Source of the DNA: Streptomyces sp. SA15
GTDB taxonomy: Bacteria > Actinomycetota > Actinomycetes > Streptomycetales > Streptomycetaceae
NCBI RefSeq assembly: GCF_002291145.1
Contig: NZ_NTGE01000137.1
Span: 1-51,839 of the forward strand
Direction: 5' to 3'
DNA length: 51,839 bases
Shown here: positions 23,029-31,712 of the stretch, piece by piece
Position numbering within the stretch: the first letter of the stretch is position 1
Layout: each line of letters opens with the position of its first letter
The notes under the pieces: model-generated
The model's database searches: none
What the model was told of the DNA's origin: nothing
The model's input: the letters and a program-made list of their open reading frames with translations, nothing else
Position numbers and translations under genes: made by a program

Positions 23029-23796
23029 TCACGCACCGATCGCGTGCAGCCCGCCGTCCACGTGGATGATCTCGCCCGTGGTCTTCGGGAACCAGTCGCT
23101 CAGCAGGGCGACGATGCCACGGCCGGCCGGGTCGGGGTCCTTGAGGTCCCACTCCAGGGGGGCGCGGGTGTCCCACACGGAGGCCAGCTCGGCGAATCCC
23201 GGGATGGACTTGGCGGCCATGGAGCCGATGGGACCGGCGGAGATGAGGTTGCAGCGGATGTTCTGCTTGCCCAGGTCGCGTGCCATGTAGCGGCTGGTGG
23301 CCTCCAGGGCCGCCTTGGCGGGGCCCATCCAGTCGTACTGCGGCCAGGCGTACTGGGCGTCGAAGGTGAGGCCGACGACCGAGCCGCCGTTCTGCATCAG
23401 CGGCAGGCAGGCCATGGTCAGCGACTTCAGGGAGTACGCCGAGACGTGCATGGCGGTGGCGACGGACTCGAACGGCGTGTTGAGGAAGTTGCCGCCGAGG
23501 GCGTCCTGCGGCGCGAAGCCGATGGAGTGCACGACGCCGTCGAGGCCGCCCAGCTCCTCGCCGACGATGTCGGCCAGCCGCCCGAGGTGCTCGTCATTGG
23601 TGACGTCGAGCTCGATGACCTTGGTGGGCTTCGGCAGCTTCTTGGCGATGCGCTCGGTCAGCGTGGGCCGCGGGAAGGCGGTCAGGATGATCTCGGCGCC
23701 CTGCTCCTGGGCCAGCTTGGCGGCGTGGAAGGCGATGGAGGACTCCATCAGCACACCGGTGATCAGGACGCGCTTGCCCTCGAGGATTCCGCTCAT
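23029..23796 (-). CDS. fabI: enoyl-[acyl-carrier-protein] reductase (InhA/FabI type)
   Basis: A 255-residue NADH-dependent enoyl-ACP reductase, the last reductive step of type II fatty acid synthesis. It starts MSGILEGKRVLITGVLMESS, the InhA-like nucleotide site. The active-site pair fits Y-x6-K in YDWMGPAK, followed by AAGPI-type SAGPIGSMAAKSIPGF. InhA homologues are targets of isoniazid-type and triclosan-type inhibitors. The gene starts 3 nt after the fabG stop, in one operon, and a stem-loop closes it downstream. Confidence 0.96.
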   Translation of the reverse strand: MSGILEGKRVLITGVLMESSIAFHAAKLAQEQGAEIILTAFPRPTLTERIAKKLPKPTKVIELDVTNDEHLGRLADIVGEELGGLDGVVHSIGFAPQDALGGNFLNTPFESVATAMHVSAYSLKSLTMACLPLMQNGGSVVGLTFDAQYAWPQYDWMGPAKAALEATSRYMARDLGKQNIRCNLISAGPIGSMAAKSIPGFAELASVWDTRAPLEWDLKDPDPAGRGIVALLSDWFPKTTGEIIHVDGGLHAIGA

Positions 23797-23799
23797 GAT

Positions 23800-24504
23800 T
23801 CAGTGACCCATTCCCAGTCCGCCGTCTACGGGGATGACGGCTCCAGTGATGTACGAGGCGTCGTCCGAGGCGAGGAACCGCACCGTCGCGGCGATCTCCT
23901 CCGGCTGCGCGTACCGGCCGAGCGGCACCTGCGACACGATGCCCGCCCGCTGCTCGTCGGTGAGCACCTTGGTCATGTCGGTGTCGACGAAGCCGGGAGC
24001 GACGACGTTGAAGGTGATGTTGCGCGAGCCCAGCTCACGGGCGAGGGAGCGCGCGAAGCCGACCAGGGCGGCCTTGGAGGCGGCGTAGTTGGCCTGACCT
24101 GGCGAGCCGTACAGCCCGACGACCGAGGAGATCAGCACGACGCGGCCCTTCTTGGCGCGCAGCATGCCGCGGTTGGCACGCTTGACGACCCGGAAGGTGC
24201 CGGTGAGGTTGGTGTCGATGACCGAGGTGAAGTCCTCCTCGGACATGCGCATCAGGAGCTGGTCCTTGGTGACGCCGGCGTTGGCGATCAGCACCTCGAC
24301 CGGGCCGTGCTCGGCCTCGATCTCCTTGTAGGCCTGCTCCACCTGCTCGGGGTCGGTGATGTCGCACTTGACGGCGAGGAAGCCGGCCGGCGGCTCGCCC
24401 GAGCGGTACGTGATCGCGACCTTGTCGCCGGCGTCGGCGAAAGCGCGGGCGATGGCGAGGCCGATGCCCCGGTTGCCTCCGGTGACGAGAACCGAGCGGC
24501 TCAA
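23800..24504 (-). CDS. fabG: 3-oxoacyl-[acyl-carrier-protein] reductase
   Basis: A 234-residue SDR that reduces beta-ketoacyl-ACP with NADPH. Motifs are VTGGNRGIG (nucleotide site), the NAG of IANAGVT, SSVVGLYGSPGQANYAASK with the catalytic Tyr and Lys, and IPVDGGLGMGH at the end. It resembles mycobacterial MabA, which also pairs with an InhA gene. The start is TTG 24504, giving the family N-terminus; a GGGTGA ribosome site precedes it. A TTGGGC-16-TATCGA promoter (24544-24517) lies directly upstream. Confidence 0.95.
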   Translation of the reverse strand: MSRSVLVTGGNRGIGLAIARAFADAGDKVAITYRSGEPPAGFLAVKCDITDPEQVEQAYKEIEAEHGPVEVLIANAGVTKDQLLMRMSEEDFTSVIDTNLTGTFRVVKRANRGMLRAKKGRVVLISSVVGLYGSPGQANYAASKAALVGFARSLARELGSRNITFNVVAPGFVDTDMTKVLTDEQRAGIVSQVPLGRYAQPEEIAATVRFLASDDASYITGAVIPVDGGLGMGH

Positions 24505-24747
24505 CGGATCACCCTTTCGATAGCGGTCTGGCACACCCGCCCAACACCTGGATGACAGGCGGCTTCCTCGAAAACCTATCGGGCCGGGGCCGCGCGCGGA
24601 CAATCGGGCACCCACAGTGGCTTACGGCACTCACTGTCGGATCCCTACAGAAAGATGCGGACTCCGGACGCAAACGTGTGGTCCGCGGACCCGCCCGCGC
24701 GACATGATCGGGGCAACGACAGGTCATGACAACAGGGAGAGACCGCG

Positions 24748-26271
24748 GTGCCTCATACCATCGACGACGCCTTTACGGCACTTCCCCTACGCGCCTTGGC
24801 GGACGCCGCGCTCGCACGCGCGCGTGCGCTGGGTGCCGAGCACGCGGACTTCCGGTTCGAGCGGGTGCGCAGCGCCTCCTGGAGCCTCAGGGATGCCAAG
24901 CCCTCCGGTTCGTCGGACACCACCGACCTCGGATACGCGGTGCGGGTCGTGCACGGCGGGACGTGGGGATTCGCGTCCGGGGTGGACCTCACCCTCGACG
25001 CCGCCGCCAAGGTCGCCTCGCAGGCCGTCCAGATGGCCAAGCTGTCCGCTCAGGTGATCAAGGCGGCCGGGTCCGAGGAACGTGTGGAGCTCGCCGACGA
25101 GCCCGTGCACGCCGAGAAGACGTGGATCTCGTCGTACGAGATCGATCCGTTCACCGTCCCCGACGAGGAGAAGTCGGGGCTGCTGACGGAGTGGAGCGAA
25201 CGGCTGCTGGCGGCCGACGGCGTCAACCACGTCGACGCCTCGCTGCTCACCGTCCACGAGAACAAGTTCTATGCCGACACCGCCGGGACCGTGACCACGC
25301 AGCAGCGGGTGCGGCTGCATCCGTCGCTGACGGCCGTGTCGGTCGACGAGTCGAGCGGTGAGTTCGATTCCATGCGGACCATCGCGCCGCCCGTCGGGCG
25401 CGGCTGGGAGTACCTGACCGGCACCGGCTGGGACTGGGACGCCGAACTCGAACGGATGCCGGAGCTGCTCGCCGAGAAGATGCGGGCGCCGAGCGTCGAG
25501 CCGGGCCTGTACGACCTCGTCGTCGACCCGTCCAATCTGTGGCTGACCATCCACGAGTCCATCGGCCACGCCACCGAGCTGGACCGGGCGCTCGGCTACG
25601 AGGCCGCCTACGCCGGCACCTCCTTCGCCACCTTCGACCAGCTCGGCAGGTTGAGGTACGGCTCCGAGCTGATGAACGTCACCGGCGACCGCACCGCCGA
25701 GCACGGCCTGGCGACCATCGGGTACGACGACGAGGGCGTCGCGGGCCAGTCCTGGGACCTGGTGAAGAACGGCACGCTCGTCGGCTACCAGCTGGACCGG
25801 CGGATCGCGAGACTGACCGGGTTCGAGCGGTCCAACGGGTGCGCGTTCGCCGACTCCCCCGGCCATGTGCCAGTGCAGCGCATGGCCAACGTGTCGCTGC
25901 GGCCGGATCCGGCGGGGATGTCGACCGAGGACCTGATCGGGGGCGTGGAGCGCGGGATCTACGTCGTCGGCGACCGGTCCTGGTCGATCGACATGCAGCG
26001 CTACAACTTCCAGTTCACCGGGCAGCGGTTCTTCAAGATCGAGAACGGGCGCATCGCCGGGCAGCTGCGGGACGTGGCCTACCAGGCGACGACCACCGAC
26101 TTCTGGGGGTCCATGGCGGCCGTCGGCGGTCCGCAGACCTATGTCCTGGGCGGCGCCTTCAACTGCGGCAAGGCCCAGCCCGGCCAGGTCGCCGCGGTCT
26201 CGCACGGCTGCCCGTCCGCCCTCTTCAAGGGCGTCAATATCCTCAACACGACCCAGGAGGCCGGTCGATGA
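24748..26271 (+). CDS. tldD: TldD metalloprotease subunit
   Basis: A 507-residue TldD-family peptidase subunit. The zinc-site motif HESIGH begins at His269, within TIHESIGHATELDRALGYE. TldD and TldE (PmbA) form a heterodimer that degrades unfolded peptides and, in some systems, matures ribosomal peptides such as microcin B17. GTG 24748 follows AGGGAGAG. The stop codon overlaps a downstream ATG (ATGA, 26268-26271), which now opens a 29-codon mini-ORF instead of pmbA because of an insertion/duplication. Confidence 0.95.
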   Translation: MPHTIDDAFTALPLRALADAALARARALGAEHADFRFERVRSASWSLRDAKPSGSSDTTDLGYAVRVVHGGTWGFASGVDLTLDAAAKVASQAVQMAKLSAQVIKAAGSEERVELADEPVHAEKTWISSYEIDPFTVPDEEKSGLLTEWSERLLAADGVNHVDASLLTVHENKFYADTAGTVTTQQRVRLHPSLTAVSVDESSGEFDSMRTIAPPVGRGWEYLTGTGWDWDAELERMPELLAEKMRAPSVEPGLYDLVVDPSNLWLTIHESIGHATELDRALGYEAAYAGTSFATFDQLGRLRYGSELMNVTGDRTAEHGLATIGYDDEGVAGQSWDLVKNGTLVGYQLDRRIARLTGFERSNGCAFADSPGHVPVQRMANVSLRPDPAGMSTEDLIGGVERGIYVVGDRSWSIDMQRYNFQFTGQRFFKIENGRIAGQLRDVAYQATTTDFWGSMAAVGGPQTYVLGGAFNCGKAQPGQVAAVSHGCPSALFKGVNILNTTQEAGR

Positions 26272-26357
26272 ACGTCAAGTCCGAGATCGGCTGGGGGTCC
26301 GGGGGTTATCCCCCGGGAAAGCACAGTCTCAACACGACCCAGGAGGCCGGTCGATGA
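26242..26357 (+). repeat. 30-bp direct repeat flanking a 56-bp palindrome-bearing insert
   Basis: Exactly the same 30 bp occurs at 26242-26271 and 26328-26357: the end of tldD with its AGGAGG site and ATGA overlap. Between the copies lie 56 bp (26272-26327) with the inverted repeat CCGGGGG-TTAT-CCCCCGG (26299-26316). The insertion thus duplicated the stop/start coupling signal. Confidence 0.95.
26268..26357 (+). CDS. 29-residue mini-ORF created between tldD and pmbA
   Basis: ATG 26268 overlaps the tldD stop as ATGA, and the reading frame stops at TGA 26355-26357, which overlaps the pmbA ATG in the same way. The peptide begins MNVKSEIGWGSGGYPPGKH and ends with a copy of the last nine residues of TldD (NTTQEAGR after Leu). 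It has its own copy of the ribosome site. It may simply keep ribosomes moving from tldD to pmbA; a function for the peptide is not implied. Confidence 0.55.
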   Translation: MNVKSEIGWGSGGYPPGKHSLNTTQEAGR

Positions 26358-27748
26358 GTCCTCGTACGAACAAGCCGCACGAGATCGTCGAGCGTGCCCT
26401 CGAACTGTCCCGGGCCGACGGCTGCGTGGTCATCGCCGACGAGCAGTCGACCGCGAACCTGCGCTGGGCGGGCAACGCGCTCACCACTAACGGCGTCACT
26501 CGCGGCCGTACGCTCACCGTGATCGCGACCGTCGACGGCAAGGAGGGCACGGCCTCCGGTGTCGTCACGCGCTCGGCCGTGACCGCCGACGAGCTGGAGC
26601 CCCTGGTGCGGGCCGCGGAGGCCGCCGCGCGCAGTGCCGGTCCCGCCGAGGACGCGCGGCCGCTGGTCACAGGCGTGCCGGCGGCGCCCGACTTCACGGA
26701 CGCGCCGGCCGAGACGTCGTCCGCCGTGTTCGCGGACTTCGCGCCCGCGCTCGGTGAGGCGTTCGCACGCGCGCGTGCGGGCGGTCGCGAGCTGTACGGC
26801 TTCGCCAACCACGAGGTCGTCTCCAGCTACCTCGGTACGTCGACGGGGCTGCGCCTGCGGCACGACCAGCCCAACGGGACGCTGGAGCTGAACGCCAAGT
26901 CGCCGGACCGCACGCGGTCGGCGTGGGCGGGCCGGTCCACCCGGGACTTCAAGGACGTCGATCCGGCGGCGCTGGACGCGGAGCTCGCCGTACGCCTCGG
27001 CTGGGCCGAGCGGCGGATCGCGCTGCCCGCCGGGCGGTACGAGACGCTGCTGCCGCCGAGCGCGGTCGCGGACCTGCTGATCTACCAGATGTGGTCGGCG
27101 TCGGGCCGGGACGCGGCCGAGGGCCGCACGGTGTTCTCCAAGCCGGGCGGCGGCACCCGCGTGGGCGACAAGCTCACGGACCTGCCGCTGACCCTGCGCA
27201 GCGACCCGAACGAGCCCGGCCTGGAGTCCGTGCCCTTCGTGCTCGTGCACTCCTCCGGCGGCGACCAGTCGGTGTTCGACAACGGGCTGCCGCTGACGGC
27301 CACCGAGTGGATGCGCGAGGGTGAGCTGCGCCATCTGCTGACCAGCCGGCACAGCGCGGACCTGACCGGGCTGCCGGTGGCGCCGGGGATCGACAACCTG
27401 ATCCTGGACGGCGGCGAGGACCGCTCCCTGGAGGAGATGGTCGCGAGCACCGAGCGGGGGCTGCTGCTGACCTGCCTGTGGTACATCCGCGAGGTCGACC
27501 CGGCGACGCTGCTGCTGACGGGTCTGACCCGGGACGGCGTCTATCTCGTGGAGAACGGCGAGGTGACCGGGGAGGTCACCAACTTCCGGTTCAACGAGTC
27601 GCCGGTCGACCTGCTGGGCCGGGCGACGGAGGCCGGGCGCACGGAAAAGACACTGCCCAGGGAGTGGAGCGACTGGTTCACCAGGGCTGCGATGCCGGCC
27701 CTGAGGGTGCCGGACTTCAATATGAGCTCTGTCAGCCAGGGCGTATAA
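26354..27748 (+). CDS. pmbA: TldE/PmbA metalloprotease subunit
   Basis: A 464-residue partner of TldD, lacking the HExxxH zinc motif as TldE subunits do. The N-terminus (KPHEIVERALELSRADGCVV) and the late GIDNLILDGGEDRSLEEM region are typical. It forms the TldD/TldE protease. ATG 26354 overlaps the mini-ORF stop, with AGGAGG 7 nt upstream from the repeat copy. The C-terminal MPALRVPDFNMSSVSQGV is normal. Confidence 0.93.
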   Translation: MSPRTNKPHEIVERALELSRADGCVVIADEQSTANLRWAGNALTTNGVTRGRTLTVIATVDGKEGTASGVVTRSAVTADELEPLVRAAEAAARSAGPAEDARPLVTGVPAAPDFTDAPAETSSAVFADFAPALGEAFARARAGGRELYGFANHEVVSSYLGTSTGLRLRHDQPNGTLELNAKSPDRTRSAWAGRSTRDFKDVDPAALDAELAVRLGWAERRIALPAGRYETLLPPSAVADLLIYQMWSASGRDAAEGRTVFSKPGGGTRVGDKLTDLPLTLRSDPNEPGLESVPFVLVHSSGGDQSVFDNGLPLTATEWMREGELRHLLTSRHSADLTGLPVAPGIDNLILDGGEDRSLEEMVASTERGLLLTCLWYIREVDPATLLLTGLTRDGVYLVENGEVTGEVTNFRFNESPVDLLGRATEAGRTEKTLPREWSDWFTRAAMPALRVPDFNMSSVSQGV

Positions 27749-27792
27749 CCTCGTACCTGATTACGAGACCCACTCAAGGAGATACGAGAACC

Positions 27793-29061
27793 GTGACGGA
27801 CATCGTCGACGAGCTGAAGTGGCGGGGGCTGTTCGCCCTGTCCACTGACGAGGACGCATTGCGCAAGGCGCTCGCGGACGGTCCCGTCACGTTCTATTGC
27901 GGATTCGACCCTACGGCGGCCAGTCTGCACGTCGGCCACCTGGTGCAGGTCCTCACCATGCGCCGGCTCCAGCAGGCGGGCCTGCGTCCGCTGGCCCTGG
28001 TGGGCGGGGCGACCGGCCAGATCGGCGACCCGCGCCCCACGGCGGAGCGCACGCTGAACGACCCGGAGACGGTCGCGAACTGGGTGACCCGGCTGCGCGC
28101 GCAGATCGAGCCGTTCCTGTCCTTCGAGGGCGAGAACGCCGCGGTGATGGTGAACAACCTGGACTGGACGGCCGGACTGTCGGCCATCGAGTTCCTGCGG
28201 GACATCGGCAAGCACTTCCGCGTCAACAAGATGCTGACGAAGGACTCGGTCGCCCGGCGCCTGGAGTCCGAAGAGGGCATCAGCTACACGGAGTTCAGCT
28301 ACCAGCTGCTCCAGGGCATGGACTTCCTGGAGCTGTACCGCCGGTACGGCTGCACGCTCCAGCAGGGCGGCAGCGACCAGTGGGGCAACCTCACGGCCGG
28401 CCTGGACCTCATCCACAAGCTGGAGCCGCACGCCAACGTCCACGCGCTCGCCACCCCGCTGATGACCAAGGCGGACGGCACCAAGTTCGGCAAGACCGAG
28501 GGCGGGGCCGTCTGGCTCGACCCGGAGATGACGACGCCGTACGCGTTCTACCAGTTCTGGCTGAACGTGGATGACCGGGACATCGCGACGTACATGCGGA
28601 TCCTGTCCTTCAGGTCCCGCGAGGAGCTGGAGGAGCTGGAGCGGCAGACCGAGGAGCGCCCCCAGGCCCGTGCCGCGCAGCGCGCGCTGGCGGAGGAACT
28701 GACGACGCTGGTCCACGGCGCCGAGCAGACCGCCGCCGTGATCGCCGCGTCCAAGGCCCTCTTCGGGCAGGGCGAGCTGGTCGACCTGGACGAGAAGACG
28801 CTGGCCGCGGCCCTGTCCGAGGTGCCGCACATCCAGGTCGCCGAGCTCGGTCCGGTGGTCGACCTGTTCGCCGAGGTCGGCCTGGTGGCCAGCAAGTCGG
28901 CCGCGCGCCGCACGGTCAAGGAGGGCGGTGCCTACGTGAACAACGTCAAGGTCGCCGCCGAGGACGCCGTCCCCGCCAAGGAGGATCTGCTGCACGGGCG
29001 CTGGCTGGTGCTGCGCCGGGGCAAGAAGAACCTGGCGGCGGTCGAGGTCGCATCGGCCTAG
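27793..29061 (+). CDS. tyrS: tyrosyl-tRNA synthetase
   Basis: A 422-residue class I synthetase. The HIGH-like motif is SLHVGHLVQ (residues about 41-49), the KMSKS-like motif is KFGKT, and a C-terminal S4 RNA-binding domain (about 350-415) includes SKSAARRTVKEGGAYVNN. It charges tRNA-Tyr. GTG 27793 lies 9 nt after AAGGAGAT (27776-27783). I see no T-box in the short 44-nt spacer after pmbA, so it may be read through from that operon or use a promoter within pmbA. Confidence 0.97.
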   Translation: MTDIVDELKWRGLFALSTDEDALRKALADGPVTFYCGFDPTAASLHVGHLVQVLTMRRLQQAGLRPLALVGGATGQIGDPRPTAERTLNDPETVANWVTRLRAQIEPFLSFEGENAAVMVNNLDWTAGLSAIEFLRDIGKHFRVNKMLTKDSVARRLESEEGISYTEFSYQLLQGMDFLELYRRYGCTLQQGGSDQWGNLTAGLDLIHKLEPHANVHALATPLMTKADGTKFGKTEGGAVWLDPEMTTPYAFYQFWLNVDDRDIATYMRILSFRSREELEELERQTEERPQARAAQRALAEELTTLVHGAEQTAAVIAASKALFGQGELVDLDEKTLAAALSEVPHIQVAELGPVVDLFAEVGLVASKSAARRTVKEGGAYVNNVKVAAEDAVPAKEDLLHGRWLVLRRGKKNLAAVEVASA

Positions 29062-29072
29062 TCACAACATCA

Positions 29073-29102
29073 GGGGGCGGCTCTCGGCGGAGGGCCGCCC
29101 CC
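29073..29102. terminator. terminator after tyrS
   Basis: GGGGGCGGC (29073-29081) pairs with GCCGCCCCC (29094-29102) over a 12-nt loop, followed by TTACG. It lies between convergent tyrS and the GlsB-like gene. Confidence 0.8.
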
Positions 29103-29118
29103 TTACGTCTGCGCGTTG

Positions 29119-29397
29119 TCAGGTCCGCTGTTTTCTCCTGCCCAGCGTCGCCATGTAGGCCATGTCCCCGACGGCCACGATGATGATCGCGGCGACGAGC
29201 TGGAAGGCGTGCCGGCTCCAGTCGATGCCGGAGGTCTCGTCGACGCCCGCCGCACGCGCGACCGCGTTGCCGGCGATGGCGCCGAGCAAGCCGAAAATGG
29301 TGGTCAGCCAGAGCGGGCTGTGCTGCTTGCCCGGGATGATCGCCTTCGCGATCAGACCCAGCACGAATCCCACGATGATCGCCCACAACCAGCCCAT
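29119..29397 (-). CDS. GlsB/YeaQ/YmgE-family stress-response membrane protein
   Basis: A 92-residue protein of the transglycosylase-associated-protein (GlsB/YeaQ/YmgE) family: MGWLWAIIVGFVLGLIAKAI, a PGK turn, then TTIFGLLGAIAGN and a third helix (about 65-82). Members are often stress-induced; their mechanism is unknown. An insert between helices two and three (VDETSGIDWSRHAFQ) is slightly longer than in E. coli. AGGAGGCAGCC precedes the ATG. Confidence 0.92.
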   Translation of the reverse strand: MGWLWAIIVGFVLGLIAKAIIPGKQHSPLWLTTIFGLLGAIAGNAVARAAGVDETSGIDWSRHAFQLVAAIIIVAVGDMAYMATLGRRKQRT

Positions 29398-29672
29398 GGC
29401 TGCCTCCTCGTACGGCTCGTCCCGTTTCTCGTCCCGGCTCGTCCCGGACCGCCGAGCCTTACACCCAGTGTCGGCCCGGTCGTGGTACGGCGCATGCCGG
29501 GCAGGGCCGTACGCGCAACGGCCGAGGCTGTTCGTCCAGGCCGGGGGCGCCCCGGTCTCGTGGACGGGTGAGGCGCGGCGTAACGTGGGAGCTGTCCGGG
29601 TCCCGTTCCCCGACCGGGGGCGGACGCGGTACGGGGCGGGGAGAGTCCGATGCGGGCGGATGGTGGAATGTG

Positions 29673-30107
29673 ATGCGGAAGCAGCATGGCGGCGGCAGCG
29701 CCCAGGTGTTCCGGATCACCGGGGCTCGGGCGGGCCTCCAGGAGGACGTACGCGGGCGGCAGCGCCGGTACGTCATATCGATGACGATCCGTACGCTGTC
29801 GGTGATCCTCGCGGCCACCCTGTGGAACGTCGAACGGCACGTCGCGATCGTCGCGTTGGTGCTCGGCGCGGTCCTCCCCTACATCGCCGTGGTCGTCGCC
29901 AACGCGGGGCGGGAGAACGCGCCATCGCTGCCGTCGACGTTCGTGACGGTGCCGACGCCGCCGATGATCGAGCCGCCGCGCGCGGAGGACGCTTTCGCAA
30001 AAGAGGACGGTTTCACGCAAGAGGAGCGGGTCGCGGAACCCGTCCCGGAGGACGTCGTCGCCGATCCCGCGCCGGGCGCCGCGAGCGAGCCGCGCGACCG
30101 GGCGTGA
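29673..30107 (+). CDS. DUF3099-domain membrane protein
   Basis: A 144-residue protein of the actinobacterial DUF3099 family. FRITGARAGLQEDVRGRQRRY (split FRITGARAG and LQEDVRGRQRRY) precedes two membrane helices (about 36-52 and 60-80, TIRTLSVILAATLW and AIVALVLGAVLPYIAVVVAN). An acidic, Pro-rich cytosolic tail follows. ATG 29673 fits the domain start; GTG 29670 is possible. The 275-nt spacer upstream (29398-29672) shows only CTCGTCCCG repeats near 29418-29446 and no gene I can support. Function unknown. Confidence 0.85.
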   Translation: MRKQHGGGSAQVFRITGARAGLQEDVRGRQRRYVISMTIRTLSVILAATLWNVERHVAIVALVLGAVLPYIAVVVANAGRENAPSLPSTFVTVPTPPMIEPPRAEDAFAKEDGFTQEERVAEPVPEDVVADPAPGAASEPRDRA

Positions 30108-30113
30108 TCATGG

Positions 30114-30132
30114 CGCATCCTTCGCGGATGCG
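30114..30132. terminator. hairpin after the DUF3099 gene
   Basis: CGCATCC (30114-30120) pairs with GGATGCG (30126-30132) over TTCGC, directly after the stop codon. A possible weak terminator; no T-run follows. Confidence 0.4.
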
Positions 30133-30204
30133 TCCCGACCCGGGTCAGGCCTGCATCAAGCTCAAGAAAAGCTCAGATCAATCATGTTGTTCCGGTGCCG
30201 GGCG

Positions 30205-30310
30205 ACGGGTTACCCGTGACATACTTCGTAGGCGCTCCGCATCCCCCGTCGGAGCGACGGACCGACGCCGGGCAGCTCCCCCCGTGGCTGCTCGGCGTCG
30301 CCTTGTTTGC
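30205..30310 (+). promoter_or_regulatory. hairpin-rich leader with terminator-like stem before a small gene
   Basis: ACGGGT-T-ACCCGT (30205-30217) is an inverted repeat. Downstream, CGCTCCG/CGGAGCG (30233-30256) forms one hairpin. A 14-bp stem follows (30263-30276 with 30287-30300, one G-U pair, 10-nt loop) and is trailed by CCTTGTTTGC. The second stem looks like an intrinsic terminator only 20 nt before the GTG at 30330, so it may be an attenuator or end a small RNA. Confidence 0.45.
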
Positions 30311-30329
30311 GGACCTGTGAGACGAACCT

Positions 30330-30548
30330 GTGAGTGACGAGACCCCGATCTGCTCCGCGAAGGGTTGCCGTGCCGACGCCCTGTGGGTGCTGGCGTGGAA
30401 CAACCCGAAGATCCATACGCCGGAACGGCGCAAGACGTGGCTGGCGTGTGAGGAGCACCGGGAGCATCTGTCCCAGTTCCTCGGGGTGCGGGGGTTCCTG
30501 AAAGACGTCGTGAAGTTCGAGGACTGGGAAACGCCCGAGAGCTCCTAG
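30330..30548 (+). CDS. small Cys/His-containing conserved protein
   Basis: A 72-residue protein with a possible metal site: ICSAKGCRADALW, then WNNPKIH, WLACEEHREHL. It is conserved next to moaA in streptomycetes as I remember it, with no known role. GTG 30330; no clear Shine-Dalgarno. The stop codon overlaps the convergent moaA stop within the four bases CTAG (30545-30548). A hairpin-rich leader precedes it. Confidence 0.8.
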   Translation: MSDETPICSAKGCRADALWVLAWNNPKIHTPERRKTWLACEEHREHLSQFLGVRGFLKDVVKFEDWETPESS

Positions 30549-31534
30549 CCGCCGATGGCGGACATCGGCCGGTCCGGCTGGACGAACGACGGGTCGTCCA
30601 GCCCCGCGCCCGCCTTCTTGCCCCACATCGCCAGGCGCCAGATGCGGGCGATCTCCTCGTCGGGGGCGTCGGAGCGCAGCGCGGCGCGCAGGTCCGTCTC
30701 CTCCGTCGCGAACAGGCACGTGCGTACCTGCCCGTCGGCCGTCAGGCGGGTGCGGTCGCAGGCCGCGCAGAACGGGCGGGTGACGGAGGCGATGACGCCG
30801 ACGCGGTGCGGGCCGCCGTCGACGATCCAGCGCTCGGCGGGGGCCGAGCCGCGCTCGTCGGAGCCCTCGGGGGTGAGCTCGAAGCGGGTGCGCAGGGAGG
30901 CGAGGATGTCGCCGGCGGTGATCATGCCCTCGCGCTTCCAGCCGTGCTGGGCGTCCAGGGGCATCTGCTCGATGAAGCGCAGTTCGTAGTCGTGCTCCAC
31001 CGCCCAGGCCAGCAGGTCCGGGGCCTCGTCCTCGTTCAGCCCGGGCATCAGGACGGAGTTGACCTTGACCGGGGTCAGGCCCGCGTCCCGGGCGGCGTGC
31101 AGGCCCTCTATGACGTCCTTGTGGCGGTCCCGGCGGGTGAGGGTCTTGAAGACGTCCGGGCGGAGGGTGTCCAGGGAGACGTTGACCCGGTCCAGCCCGG
31201 CCTCCTTCAGGGCCGTCGCCGTACGCCTGAGGCCGATGCCGTTGGTGGTGAGGGACATCTGGGGGCGCGGCTCCAGGGCGGCGACCCGCTCGACGATGCC
31301 GACCAGGCCGGGGCGCAGCAGCGGCTCGCCGCCGGTGAAGCGGACCTCCTCGATACCCAGGGAGGTGACGGCGATGTCGATGAGGCGCACGATCTCGTCG
31401 TCCGTGAGCAGGTCGGGCTTGGCCAGCCACTGCAGGCCCTCCTCGGGCATGCAGTAGCTGCACCGCAGGTTGCACCGGTCGGTCAGCGAGACCCTCAGGT
31501 CGGTGGCCACCCGGCCGTAGGTGTCGATGAGCAC
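30545..31534 (-). CDS. moaA: GTP 3',8-cyclase MoaA (molybdenum cofactor synthesis)
   Basis: A 329-residue radical-SAM enzyme for the first step of molybdopterin synthesis. The N-terminal [4Fe-4S] site is CNLRCSYC within LTDRCNLRCSYCMP. The C-terminal cluster ligands are in FCAACDRTRL and VRTCLF, and the chain ends in the family's GG dipeptide. GTG 31534, preceded by AGGCAGGGGG, gives the usual N-terminus LIDTYGRVATDLRVSLTD. No other moa gene is adjacent, and no molybdenum-cofactor riboswitch is evident upstream. Confidence 0.97.
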   Translation of the reverse strand: MLIDTYGRVATDLRVSLTDRCNLRCSYCMPEEGLQWLAKPDLLTDDEIVRLIDIAVTSLGIEEVRFTGGEPLLRPGLVGIVERVAALEPRPQMSLTTNGIGLRRTATALKEAGLDRVNVSLDTLRPDVFKTLTRRDRHKDVIEGLHAARDAGLTPVKVNSVLMPGLNEDEAPDLLAWAVEHDYELRFIEQMPLDAQHGWKREGMITAGDILASLRTRFELTPEGSDERGSAPAERWIVDGGPHRVGVIASVTRPFCAACDRTRLTADGQVRTCLFATEETDLRAALRSDAPDEEIARIWRLAMWGKKAGAGLDDPSFVQPDRPMSAIGG

Positions 31535-31643
31535 GTGGCCCCCCTGCCTCGTCACTGAACAAATATCTACCGTCAACTGCGAGCCTACGTGACGCCACTG
31601 ACATCACCAGGGCCCGATCCCACCGGACACCACCGGACAGGAC

Positions 31644-31677
31644 GCGGCCGCGTCGTAGAGACCTACGACGCGGCCGC
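31644..31677. terminator. strong hairpin terminator of the symporter operon
   Basis: GCGGCCGCGTCGTAG (31644-31658) pairs perfectly with CTACGACGCGGCCGC (31663-31677) over a 4-nt loop. It lies downstream of the symporter gene on the minus strand. Three CAGTGCGCGCT-like repeats (31690-31725) overlap the gene's end. Confidence 0.85.
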
Positions 31678-31712
31678 TCAGGGGGCGTACTCGGTGCGCG
31701 CTCAGTGCGCGC

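Noticed and set aside
27749..27792. T-box leader for tyrS
   Set aside because: The 44-nt spacer is too short and has no T-box sequence.
31535..31640. Molybdenum-cofactor riboswitch upstream of moaA
   Set aside because: The upstream stretch is short and lacks the long multi-stem pattern of that riboswitch; the visible stem at 31644-31677 serves the opposite gene.
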